In this document: one piece after another, positions 25,895-33,512 of the stretch | How the letters are laid out: each line of letters begins with the position of its first letter | How positions within the stretch are numbered: position 1 is the first letter of the stretch | NCBI GenBank assembly: GCA_900318465.1 | Contig: ONKQ01000002.1 | Span: forward strand, 1 to 64,000 | DNA length: 64,000 nt | Reading direction: 5' to 3' | Source of the DNA: an uncultured Bacteroidales bacterium | GTDB taxonomy: Bacteria; Bacteroidota; Bacteroidia; Bacteroidales; F082 | Notes under the pieces: model-generated | Databases searched by the model: none | What the model saw: the letters and a program-made list of their open reading frames with translations, nothing else | Told to the model about the DNA's origin: nothing | Translations under genes and position numbers: made by a program

Positions 25895-27244
25895 ATGAAG
25901 AGAAAAATCTATCAGGAACTGTTGAAATGGAAAAACGAAAAGCAAGGCAAGACGGCATTGTTGCTTGAAGGTGCGAGGCGCATCGGGAAGAGCTATATTG
26001 TCGAAGCCTTTGGAAAAAATGAATACAAGTCGTATATCCTCGTGGATTTCAATGACATAGATGAGGAATTGTTGAACATTTTTGAGCATTATTTGTCGAA
26101 TCGCGATGAGTTTTTCCTTCGTCTTTCCCTATATTTCGGTGTGAAGCTTTACCCTCGCGAATCGCTCATCATTTTCGATGAGGTGCAGCAATATCCCAAG
26201 GCACGTGCAGCCATCAAATACCTTGTGCAAGATGGCAGATTCGATTATATTGAGACGGGCTCGCTGATTTCCATCAAGAAAAATGTGACGGATATTGTGA
26301 TTCCTTCCGAGGAGCAGCGGATAGAGATGTTCCCCATGGATTTCGAAGAGTTTCTTTGGGCTTTGGGTGACGATATGGCTATGGACTTTGTCAGGCGGCA
26401 ATTTGAGAGGCTTGAGCCATTGGGAGCATTGCACCGCAAAGTGATGGACTATTTGCGCCAATACATGATAGTCGGTGGAATGCCCCAAGCCGTTCAGGCC
26501 TTTGTTGACACTAAGGACTTTGATGCGGTGGACGAAATCAAACGAGGCATTTTGAGGCTTTACCGAAATGACATTGGGAAATACGCCACCAAAGCGGAAA
26601 CAAGAGTGACCAGCATTTTCGATGAGATACCCGCCCAACTGCAACAGCACGAGAAGAAGTTCCGGCTTTCGGCCTTGAGGTCGGGAGCAAGGATGCGGGA
26701 TTATGAAGACGCTTTTTTCTGGCTCGATGATGCTTGTGTGGTCAACTTGTGCTACAATACGACCGCTCCTAATATTGGGTTGAGGCTTAATCGCGAGCGC
26801 ACCACCTTAAAATGTTATTTTGGTGATACAGGTTTACTCATTTCCCACGCTTTTGATGAGCGTATCATCGCCAAGGAGCAATTGTATAGAAAGTTGATGC
26901 TCAATAAATTGGAAATCAACAAAGGAATGTTGGTGGAAAATCTGGTGGCACAAATGTTAAGGGTTGCAGGGCACAAGTTGTATTTTTATTCCAATCCCGA
27001 CCGGAAAGTGGCCGAAAATCGTATGGAAATAGATTTTTTGATACCAAAGCTACAACTTACTAACCGACACAACATTTGCCCGATAGAAGTGAAATCGACC
27101 AACCGTTACACAACCACTTCTTTGGAGAAATTCCGTATCAAATTTGCCGAACAGTCAACAACGCCCTACGTTTTGCACACTTCTGATGTGAAGGTGAATA
27201 ATGGTATTGTTTTTCTTCCGCTTTATATGACTCCGTTGTTATAA
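25895..27244 (+). CDS. AAA_14/DUF4143-type ATPase with C-terminal PD-(D/E)XK-like region
   Basis: A 449-residue cytosolic protein. Walker A is GARRIGKS (about residues 26-33), Walker B is LIIFDEVQ (near 95), followed by a sensor-like YIETGSLIS. The middle has EMFPMDFEEFLWALG and the family motif YMIVGGMPQAV. The C-terminal part shows RMEIDFLIPK and ICPIEVKS, a plausible PD-(D/E)XK nuclease core. The ATG at 25895 is chosen because an upstream start at 25856 lies within the third iteron. These genes are frequent accessory genes in Bacteroidota; no function is firmly established. It is flanked by two copies of the pckA 3' repeat, which suggests insertion. Confidence 0.85.
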   Translation: MKRKIYQELLKWKNEKQGKTALLLEGARRIGKSYIVEAFGKNEYKSYILVDFNDIDEELLNIFEHYLSNRDEFFLRLSLYFGVKLYPRESLIIFDEVQQYPKARAAIKYLVQDGRFDYIETGSLISIKKNVTDIVIPSEEQRIEMFPMDFEEFLWALGDDMAMDFVRRQFERLEPLGALHRKVMDYLRQYMIVGGMPQAVQAFVDTKDFDAVDEIKRGILRLYRNDIGKYATKAETRVTSIFDEIPAQLQQHEKKFRLSALRSGARMRDYEDAFFWLDDACVVNLCYNTTAPNIGLRLNRERTTLKCYFGDTGLLISHAFDERIIAKEQLYRKLMLNKLEINKGMLVENLVAQMLRVAGHKLYFYSNPDRKVAENRMEIDFLIPKLQLTNRHNICPIEVKSTNRYTTTSLEKFRIKFAEQSTTPYVLHTSDVKVNNGIVFLPLYMTPLL

Positions 27245-27250
27245 CACAAA

Positions 27251-27320
27251 ACGAGCCACCCCAATCGGAGCAGCTCGTTGTTCTCACAGTTCTGCGTTTT
27301 CAGCGGATTCTGCGTGAAAA
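27251..27320 (-). terminator. pckA 3' hairpin and dispersed 3' repeat
   Basis: On the minus strand ACGAGC (27273-27278) pairs with GCTCGT (27251-27256), followed by TTTGTGTT. The T-run is poorer than at the orphan copy (25664-25735). The adjoining TTCAGCGGATTCTGCGTGA also matches that copy, and a degenerate version (TTATTCTGCGATTTCTG) lies after the stop of the gene at 24721, so the box recurs at leftward gene ends. Confidence 0.6.
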
Positions 27321-27323
27321 AAA

Positions 27324-28955
27324 TCACAATTTCGGGCCAGCGGCCACCAAAGCCTTGCCAGCGTCATTCGTCGTGAACTTCTCGAAGTTCTTGATGAAGC
27401 GCGAGGAGAGGTCCTTGGCCTTTTCTTCCCATGCGCTCTTGTCGGCGTAGGTGTCGCGCGGGTCGAGGATGTTCGGGTCGACGCCGGGCAATGCGGTCGG
27501 CACCTCGAAGTTGAAGTACGGGATCATCTTGGTCGGAGCCTTTTCGATGCTGCCATCAAGGATGGCGTCGATGATGCCGCGTGTGTCGCGGATGCTGATG
27601 CGTTTACCCGTGCCGTTCCAGCCGGTGTTCACCAAGTAAGCCTTGGCACCGCTCTGTTCCATACGCTTCACGAGTTCTTCGGCGTACTTGGTCGGGTGCA
27701 GTTCGAGGAAGGCTTGGCCGAAGCAGGCGCTGAAGGTCGGCGTAGGCTCGGTGATGCCGCGCTCGGTGCCGGCCAACTTGGCCGTGAAGCCGCTCAAGAA
27801 GTAGTATTTGCACTGTTCGGGCGTCAGGATGCTGACGGGAGGCAGCACACCGAAAGCGTCGGCACTGAGGAAGATGACGTTCTTGGCGGCGGGACCCGAC
27901 GAAACGGGACGCACGTTCTTCACAATCTTTTCGATGTGTTCGATGGGGTAGGAGACGCGGGTGTTCTCGGTCACGCTCTTATCCTTGAAGTCAATCTTGC
28001 CGTTAGCATCGACGGTGACGTTCTCCAACAAAGCATCGCGCTTGATGGCGTTGTAGATGTCGGGCTCGCTTTCCTTGTCTAAGTTGATGACCTTGGCGTA
28101 GCAGCCGCCTTCGAAGTTGAACACGCCTTCATCGTCCCAGCCGTGCTCGTCATCGCCGATGAGCAAACGTTTCGGGTCGGTCGAAAGGGTGGTCTTGCCC
28201 GTGCCGCTCAAGCCGAAGAAGATGGCGGTGTTTTCGCCCTTCATGTCGGTGTTGGCGGAGCAGTGCATGGCGGCGATGCCTTGCAGCGGCAGGTAGTAGT
28301 TCATCATCGAGAACATGCCTTTCTTCATCTCGCCACCGTACCAGGTGTTCAGAATCACTTGTTCGCGGCTGCTGACGTTGAAAGCCACGCAAGTGTCGCT
28401 GTTCAGGCCGAGTTCCTTGTAGTTTTCGACCTTGGCTTTCGAGGCGGTGTAGACGGTGAAGTTGGGCTTGAAGTCGGCCAGTTCCTCAGCCGTGGGCTTG
28501 ATGAACATGTTGAGCACGAAATGGGCCTGCCATGCCACTTCCATGATGAAACGGACGGCCATGCGGGTGTCCTTGTTGGCACCGCAGAAGGCATCCACCA
28601 CATAAAGGTTCTTGCCGCTTAACTGTTTCTTGGCCAAGTCTTTCACTTGTGCCCACACTTCTTCGCTCATCGGGTGGTTGTCGTTCTTATAGCCTTCGGT
28701 GGTCCACCAAACGGTGTCCTTCGACTTGGCGTCCATCACGATGTATTTGTCCTTGGGCGAGCGGCCGGTGTAGATGCCCGTCATCACGTTGACGGCGTTG
28801 AGTTCGGTCAAAACGCCTTTGTCGTAACCCGTCAGGGCGGGGTTCATCTCGTCCTTGAAGAGTTGTTCGTAGCTCGGGTTATAATAAATTTCCTTTGCGC
28901 CGTTGATGCCGTATTGGGCCAACGCGGCTTTGATTTCTTCGATGTTTTTTGCCAT
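27324..28955 (-). CDS. pckA: Phosphoenolpyruvate carboxykinase (ATP)
   Basis: A 543-residue cytosolic enzyme interconverting oxaloacetate plus ATP with phosphoenolpyruvate, CO2 and ADP. Signatures: [14 protein letters not shown] (substrate site), [19 protein letters not shown], the kinase P-loop [16 protein letters not shown] and the metal site [10 protein letters not shown], then ENTRVSYPI. Length is normal. In anaerobic Bacteroidales it often runs in the CO2-fixing, ATP-forming direction towards succinate. Codon use is strongly biased to G/C third positions, as expected of a highly expressed gene. Only 41 bases separate it from the DUF2442 stop upstream. Confidence 0.97.
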   Translation of the reverse strand: MAKNIEEIKAALAQYGINGAKEIYYNPSYEQLFKDEMNPALTGYDKGVLTELNAVNVMTGIYTGRSPKDKYIVMDAKSKDTVWWTTEGYKNDNHPMSEEVWAQVKDLAKKQLSGKNLYVVDAFCGANKDTRMAVRFIMEVAWQAHFVLNMFIKPTAEELADFKPNFTVYTASKAKVENYKELGLNSDTCVAFNVSSREQVILNTWYGGEMKKGMFSMMNYYLPLQGIAAMHCSANTDMKGENTAIFFGLSGTGKTTLSTDPKRLLIGDDEHGWDDEGVFNFEGGCYAKVINLDKESEPDIYNAIKRDALLENVTVDANGKIDFKDKSVTENTRVSYPIEHIEKIVKNVRPVSSGPAAKNVIFLSADAFGVLPPVSILTPEQCKYYFLSGFTAKLAGTERGITEPTPTFSACFGQAFLELHPTKYAEELVKRMEQSGAKAYLVNTGWNGTGKRISIRDTRGIIDAILDGSIEKAPTKMIPYFNFEVPTALPGVDPNILDPRDTYADKSAWEEKAKDLSSRFIKNFEKFTTNDAGKALVAAGPKL

Positions 28956-28996
28956 ATTCTGTTTGTTTAAATGATGATTAGATTTCGTTTAATTGT

Positions 28997-29254
28997 TTAT
29001 GCCACAATGCTTTGTTCATAAAGGTATTCAGGTGCGATGTCGATAGTGCCATGCAACCATGTGACCGTCCAACCGTCAAGGTCAAAGTGGTCGAAAACGG
29101 CTTTGTCGCGTAAAGGGGCAAAAATGGGGTATTGGTCGATTAGTGGTTCACAATCAAAAACCCGTTGGCTACCGTCGTTGAAGGTCAGTGCAAGTCTGAA
29201 TCCTTCAAGATTTCTCGCAGATGTTACCCATTTCAGTTCATTGGAGGCTTTCAT
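28997..29254 (-). CDS. DUF2442 protein, likely partner of DUF4160
   Basis: An 85-residue cytosolic protein. GFRLALTFNDGSQRVFDCEPL and the C-terminal DIAPEYLYEQ are characteristic of DUF2442. It starts two bases after the stop of the DUF4160 gene. The DUF4160/DUF2442 pair is common and has been proposed as a toxin-antitoxin-like module. Which protein is toxic, if either, is not known from sequence. Confidence 0.82.
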   Translation of the reverse strand: MKASNELKWVTSARNLEGFRLALTFNDGSQRVFDCEPLIDQYPIFAPLRDKAVFDHFDLDGWTVTWLHGTIDIAPEYLYEQSIVA

Positions 29255-29256
29255 GA

Positions 29257-29520
29257 TTAGTCTAATGGTTGAATGCTTGATGGAGATGTGCCTTTCTCCA
29301 ATTTATACCAGTTTTCCATCAGTTCTTCTTTGTGAAGGTCAAGCCAATCGTAAACAAGTTTCAAAGCTCGTCTTGGCATTTCTCCTGTAACCTTACCTGT
29401 CAGAATGTCAATGGAAGCGCGATATTCGTTGTATCTCACATGGAAATGTGGCGGGTTGTGGTCGGGGAAATACATCGTTATGACGATGCCATAGAAGTTG
29501 CTGATTTCTGGCATGGGCAC
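29257..29520 (-). CDS. DUF4160 protein
   Basis: An 87-residue cytosolic protein. MPEISNFYGIVITMYFPDHN followed by PPHFHVRYNEYRASI is the standard DUF4160 start, and the Leu-rich helix ALKLVYDWLDLHKEEL follows. A minus-strand -7 element TACTTTTG at 29532-29539 lies 12 bases upstream. It is the first gene of a two-gene unit with DUF2442. Confidence 0.85.
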   Translation of the reverse strand: MPMPEISNFYGIVITMYFPDHNPPHFHVRYNEYRASIDILTGKVTGEMPRRALKLVYDWLDLHKEELMENWYKLEKGTSPSSIQPLD

Positions 29521-29578
29521 ATTATTTTCTGCAAAAGTAGGGAATTATTTCATTATGGTGAAAAGAAAAAGGGATTTT

Positions 29579-30058
29579 TTAGAAAATCCGCCTGTAAACA
29601 TGACATTCCGGCGACTCCCCCCGTAAATCCAAATAATCCTGATGGTAATCCTCGGCGGGATAGAAGATCATGGTTTGTCGAATCTGGGTGGCGGGATGAT
29701 AGCCCATCTGCGTCAGTTCGCCAAAAACTTTTATGGCTGTGTCGCGTTCCTCAGTATTGTTGAACCAAATGGCGGAAAGGTATTGCGTTCCGATGTCGAT
29801 GCCTTGTCCGTCGGCTTGCTCAAAATTGTGGATTTCAAAGAAATAGCGCACCAAGGCTTCGTAGGAAACCTGCTCGGGGTCGTATTCCACTTCGATGGTC
29901 TCCAAATGCCCAGTCATACCCGTTTTCACTTGCTTGTAACTTGGGTTCTCGATTTCGCCGCCCATGAATCCGACGGTGGTTTTCGTCACGCCTTTGAGCC
30001 GCTTGAAGTAATACTCCACGCCCCAAAAGCAACCTGCTGAGAAATAGGCTTTTTTCAT
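29579..30058 (-). CDS. msrA: Peptide methionine sulfoxide reductase A
   Basis: A 159-residue protein that reduces methionine-S-sulfoxide. The active-site motif GCFWGVEYYF is at residues 9-18, with Cys10 as the nucleophile. Further markers are VGFMGGEIENPSYKQV, the TGHLETIEVEYDP block and YHQDYL. No MsrB domain is fused. It has no signal peptide, so it acts in the cytosol. Its ATG overlaps the lipoprotein stop by four bases, so it is probably the last gene of the operon led by the C10 protease. Confidence 0.93.
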   Translation of the reverse strand: MKKAYFSAGCFWGVEYYFKRLKGVTKTTVGFMGGEIENPSYKQVKTGMTGHLETIEVEYDPEQVSYEALVRYFFEIHNFEQADGQGIDIGTQYLSAIWFNNTEERDTAIKVFGELTQMGYHPATQIRQTMIFYPAEDYHQDYLDLRGESPECHVYRRIF

Positions 30059-30693
30059 TTTTGTTTTTCCTTTTTCATTAAAGAGATACCTTGTCTGATA
30101 CTATCTTCACGCTGTTCTTGATTCATAGCAAAGCCCATGTGAATTTGTCTTACAATCTGGTCTTTGTCAATGTAAAACTTGGTCGGGCTTCCAGTGAGGT
30201 TCATCCGTAAGGCATCCTTTTGATCGATGATGAATATATTGTTGTAACTGCCTTGAAGACTCTTGGCATAGTCAAACGCTTCTCCAGGTGCTGAATCCTC
30301 AGCATCTTCAATGAGGCACAGAATGTCAATGCCAGCAAGCTCATCCTTCATGTTGCTAATGGTCATAGGTAACTCTTTTTCAACCTCTTCCTTCCCAAAT
30401 CCACAATGGGTGTCAGTGAAAACGAGGATGGTTTCTCTTTTTAGCCATTTTTTGATTTTCACGCTTTTCCCATCAAGACTTTTCACTTGAATATCAGGGA
30501 TTTCCTTGCCCATCGTATTGTTGTACCAATCCATCATGATCTTTCTATCGAGTTCTCGGCTCTCTTTTTCAGTAAGGCTAGTGACTCCCTCGTAATACTT
30601 TTCGTAATCTACAGGAATGATGTAATTGTTTGTCCTATTGCATGAAGCGAAGGCTAATACCAAAAAGGTTAAACAAAGGCAAATCTTTTTCAT
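30055..30693 (-). CDS. Lipoprotein with thioredoxin-like fold, single cysteine
   Basis: A 212-residue protein with a lipoprotein signal (MKKICLCLTFLVLAFASC, lipid Cys18). After a charged linker the sequence IPDIQVKSLDGKSVKIKKWL and ILVFTDTHCGFGKEEVEKEL resembles AhpC/TlpA-type thioredoxin-like proteins, and GSPTKFYIDKDQIVRQIHMG matches the cis-Pro region. Only one Cys is present where a CxxC would be, so a classical disulfide reductase function is unlikely. It sits between the C10 protease and msrA, with a 4-base overlap with the latter. Confidence 0.7.
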   Translation of the reverse strand: MKKICLCLTFLVLAFASCNRTNNYIIPVDYEKYYEGVTSLTEKESRELDRKIMMDWYNNTMGKEIPDIQVKSLDGKSVKIKKWLKRETILVFTDTHCGFGKEEVEKELPMTISNMKDELAGIDILCLIEDAEDSAPGEAFDYAKSLQGSYNNIFIIDQKDALRMNLTGSPTKFYIDKDQIVRQIHMGFAMNQEQREDSIRQGISLMKKEKQK

Positions 30694-30697
30694 GGCA

Positions 30698-33349
30698 CTA
30701 TTCTTTGATTATCTTGGTAACGGCTTCCATTCCGTTTTTATTGCTGACAATCAGGAAATAAACCCCTTTTTCGAGGCAGCTCAAGTCGATGGTTTCAATT
30801 TTTCCGGCGGTCATAACCATTTGCCCCAAAAGGTTGCGAATTTCCACTTTATTAATATCTGTGGCATCAATATGCAACGTGCCAGTCGTCGGGTTAGGCC
30901 AAACTTTGACGGTGCTTTCTGAGGTCTCCGTCACGCTTTCTAATATCATCAAAGTGAGGCCGATGACACTGTCGCAGTCTTGTCCTTCGAGGACGTAAGT
31001 ATAGTAGCCAGGCTCGGTCAAAGGGTGGCTGAAGAACCAATAAGGGCTTTGGCTTTCATAAAGTGCATCCTCAATTTTAGTGAGCGAGGCACAGCTTTCG
31101 TAGGCGCCAATCTCGACGCGACCTTTCTGGATGCGGGGATTGCCTGCGATGTCGATGCTGCCCAAGCCTGTGGTGTTGGGTTTGCCCGCGTTGAGGCAGA
31201 TGCTGCGCGACTTCAGGCTCCAGTTCTCGTTGTGGTAATCGGCTCCTGCACCTTCAGCTGGATGATTGAAGCGGACAAAACCACCAGGCTCCTGACCATT
31301 GTTTTCGGAAGGCAGGTCGATGATTTCTGTACCGTCCATACCGCCTTGCACGGCGCAATATTCATAGTCGCTCACGCCCTCGGTTTGGCTCGGCTGACCG
31401 TTGGCCATGTTGCCCCAAAGGATGCAGTTGTAGTATTTGTTGTGTCTTTCTTCGTGGTAGATGCCGCCGATGCTCTCCGTGGCGAGGTTCATCACGATGT
31501 CGCAGTTGTAGGCTGTGAACTTGCCTCGGGCATACATGCCTCCGGCACTTTGCGCCGAGTTGTTGCTGAGGATGCAGTTTTTGAGCGTCGGCTCCGTATT
31601 ATTATAAAGGTAGATGCCGCCGCCTTTGGTCGAGGCGCGGTTGTTACTGATGCGGCAGTTGGTGTAGTCGGCACCGATGCGGTCGCACACGCCGCCGCCC
31701 ATCGAAGCGGTGTTGTCGGTGATGCGGCAGTTGTTCAACGTGACATGTGCCGTGCCGCCGGTCGAATTGATGTAAACGCCGCCGCCATACATGCTTGCCT
31801 CGTTGTTGATAATGTTGCAGTTGTTGAGGGTGACGTAATTGTTCAGATAGGCTCCCGCACCGCTGCCCACATTGCCGTTTTGGAGGGTGAAGCCGTCCCA
31901 AACAGCCATCGAAGTCGAAGTGAAGGCTTGGTCTTGCATCAACACACGTCTTGCATTTTGACCGTCGAGAATGGTGGTGTTTTTCTCGAAGTCACGCTGT
32001 GAGAGGTCGAAATCGGGAGCTTCGTTGCCCTCAAAGCCGCCATATATGCGGTTGCTCTTCGAGATGTAGAACGCGCCTTCCGTGTCGGTGGTGTCGCCGT
32101 AATAAGTGCCGGCCTTCACCCAAACCTTGGTGCCGCCGCCGCTCGAAAGGGCAGAAGCGAATTGGAGTTTATTGGTGGCGTTGTCCCACGAGGAGCCGTC
32201 ACCAGCACCATCCTCACTGACGTAGATGATACCATTGTCGTCGGCCTGGATGCTGACAGGGTAGAGGTTCATCACCACGGCCTGACCCTCGTTGAAGCCG
32301 TTCACGTCGTAGGTGGAATAGAAGCCGTCGCCGCTGCCGCTCCACCCGAAGTTGAAGTGCATCAGGTCGTTATTGTCGTATCCGTCGCAAACAAAGGCGT
32401 GACCGCTATCGCCGTTGGCACCGGAATAATAAATCGGATGCGACAGGTCGAGTTCGGCCTTCAGCATGGCTATCCAAGCCTCATTGGTGTAAGTGCTTTT
32501 TTGGCGGTATTTTGCGCCGCAATAACCAAAATATGAGCGCATAGCAGTTTCCACATCCATCGATTGCGCACCGCTGCCCGAAGCGGAATAGTTCATGTTG
32601 ACGCTCACGCCGCAGTGGTACATCAATGTGGCGACGGCATCGTTGTGGCTCCAAACTTCATTGGGCATTTGCTCCCAATGGTAGGTGGTGGCGGCAAAGT
32701 TGGCACTTTGCTCACCGTATTGGTTGTGGACATAACTGTGTGATCCAAAGCCCGTTGTGGGGTAATCCCAATATTTCATCACCTGAGCCATAGCGCAAGC
32801 CACGCAGCCAGCGTAGACATGTCCGCAAGGGCCGCCCCACCAGCCGCCGCCCGAAGTGGCCGGACAATATTCATTGTAATAACAATCCTGATTCCAGCGC
32901 GTTTCTACCATCGGGTCGACCGACCTTTCGCTTTTGGCAGAGAAAACGCCTTGTGCAGCTTCATTCCATTGTCGTTGGATGTCTGCCTCGGGTGCGATGT
33001 TGTTGTCAATTGTGAAATCAATCATTTCGGAATAATGCTGAAGCCATGACGTGAAGTTTTCAGGAGCATCGGCTAAATCGGGGAAATTGCTTTCGTCAGA
33101 CCAACCCAATACGGGCGGCAAGACGGTATTGTTTGAAATGATGACAAAGCCTTGTGTGCCAATGTTGTATACGAAAACACCATCGGACGAAACCAAATTC
33201 AAGTCTTGGCTTTTGAAAGTGGTTCTGGTTTCGGCGAAGGCTTTGGCGGTTTTATGTGCCCATGCCTCGTCGACCGTCTTGAACGTTTGTGCGAAAGTTG
33301 GTGAAAGCGTGGTGAAAACCAGCAATAAAACGAGTGCTATTTTTTTCAT
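30698..33349 (-). CDS. Type IX-secreted C10 (streptopain-like) protease with beta-helix region
   Basis: An 883-residue secreted protein. Order: signal peptide (residues 1-20), a propeptide-like inhibitor domain with YNIGTQGFVIISNN, then the C10 peptidase domain with GCVACAMAQVMKYWDYP (catalytic Cys near 180), SGHAFVCDGYD (catalytic His) and HFNFGWSGSGDG. Residues of about 450-650 hold repeats such as LNNCNIINNEASMYGGGVYI, typical of right-handed parallel beta-helices. The last 75 residues (VKVWPNPTTGTLHI to TKIIKE) form a type IX sorting domain. A -7 element TATTTTTG is at 33366-33373 on the minus strand. The protease-plus-beta-helix combination is unusual. Confidence 0.88.
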   Translation of the reverse strand: MKKIALVLLLVFTTLSPTFAQTFKTVDEAWAHKTAKAFAETRTTFKSQDLNLVSSDGVFVYNIGTQGFVIISNNTVLPPVLGWSDESNFPDLADAPENFTSWLQHYSEMIDFTIDNNIAPEADIQRQWNEAAQGVFSAKSERSVDPMVETRWNQDCYYNEYCPATSGGGWWGGPCGHVYAGCVACAMAQVMKYWDYPTTGFGSHSYVHNQYGEQSANFAATTYHWEQMPNEVWSHNDAVATLMYHCGVSVNMNYSASGSGAQSMDVETAMRSYFGYCGAKYRQKSTYTNEAWIAMLKAELDLSHPIYYSGANGDSGHAFVCDGYDNNDLMHFNFGWSGSGDGFYSTYDVNGFNEGQAVVMNLYPVSIQADDNGIIYVSEDGAGDGSSWDNATNKLQFASALSSGGGTKVWVKAGTYYGDTTDTEGAFYISKSNRIYGGFEGNEAPDFDLSQRDFEKNTTILDGQNARRVLMQDQAFTSTSMAVWDGFTLQNGNVGSGAGAYLNNYVTLNNCNIINNEASMYGGGVYINSTGGTAHVTLNNCRITDNTASMGGGVCDRIGADYTNCRISNNRASTKGGGIYLYNNTEPTLKNCILSNNSAQSAGGMYARGKFTAYNCDIVMNLATESIGGIYHEERHNKYYNCILWGNMANGQPSQTEGVSDYEYCAVQGGMDGTEIIDLPSENNGQEPGGFVRFNHPAEGAGADYHNENWSLKSRSICLNAGKPNTTGLGSIDIAGNPRIQKGRVEIGAYESCASLTKIEDALYESQSPYWFFSHPLTEPGYYTYVLEGQDCDSVIGLTLMILESVTETSESTVKVWPNPTTGTLHIDATDINKVEIRNLLGQMVMTAGKIETIDLSCLEKGVYFLIVSNKNGMEAVTKIIKE

Positions 33350-33512
33350 ACGATGAAATTTTTCGCAAAAATAAGAACTTGTTTCGGATTATTTTGGAAA
33401 AGTTTTTGTTTTGTACAACAAATCTACATGTTCTTCACTTTTCACCGATTTTCACCAGCCGTCTTTTAATTCGTGTTTTTTCCGTAAATTTGCACCCCAA
33501 AATCATTGTGTT

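Noticed and set aside
9414-26000. A single large genomic island
   Set aside because: Most genes here are core functions with host-like composition; accessory genes occur singly rather than as one block.
30980-32002. Rightward open frame of 340 codons
   Set aside because: Antisense to the C10 protease/beta-helix gene; low-complexity Ala/Val-rich translation caused by the repeats on the other strand.
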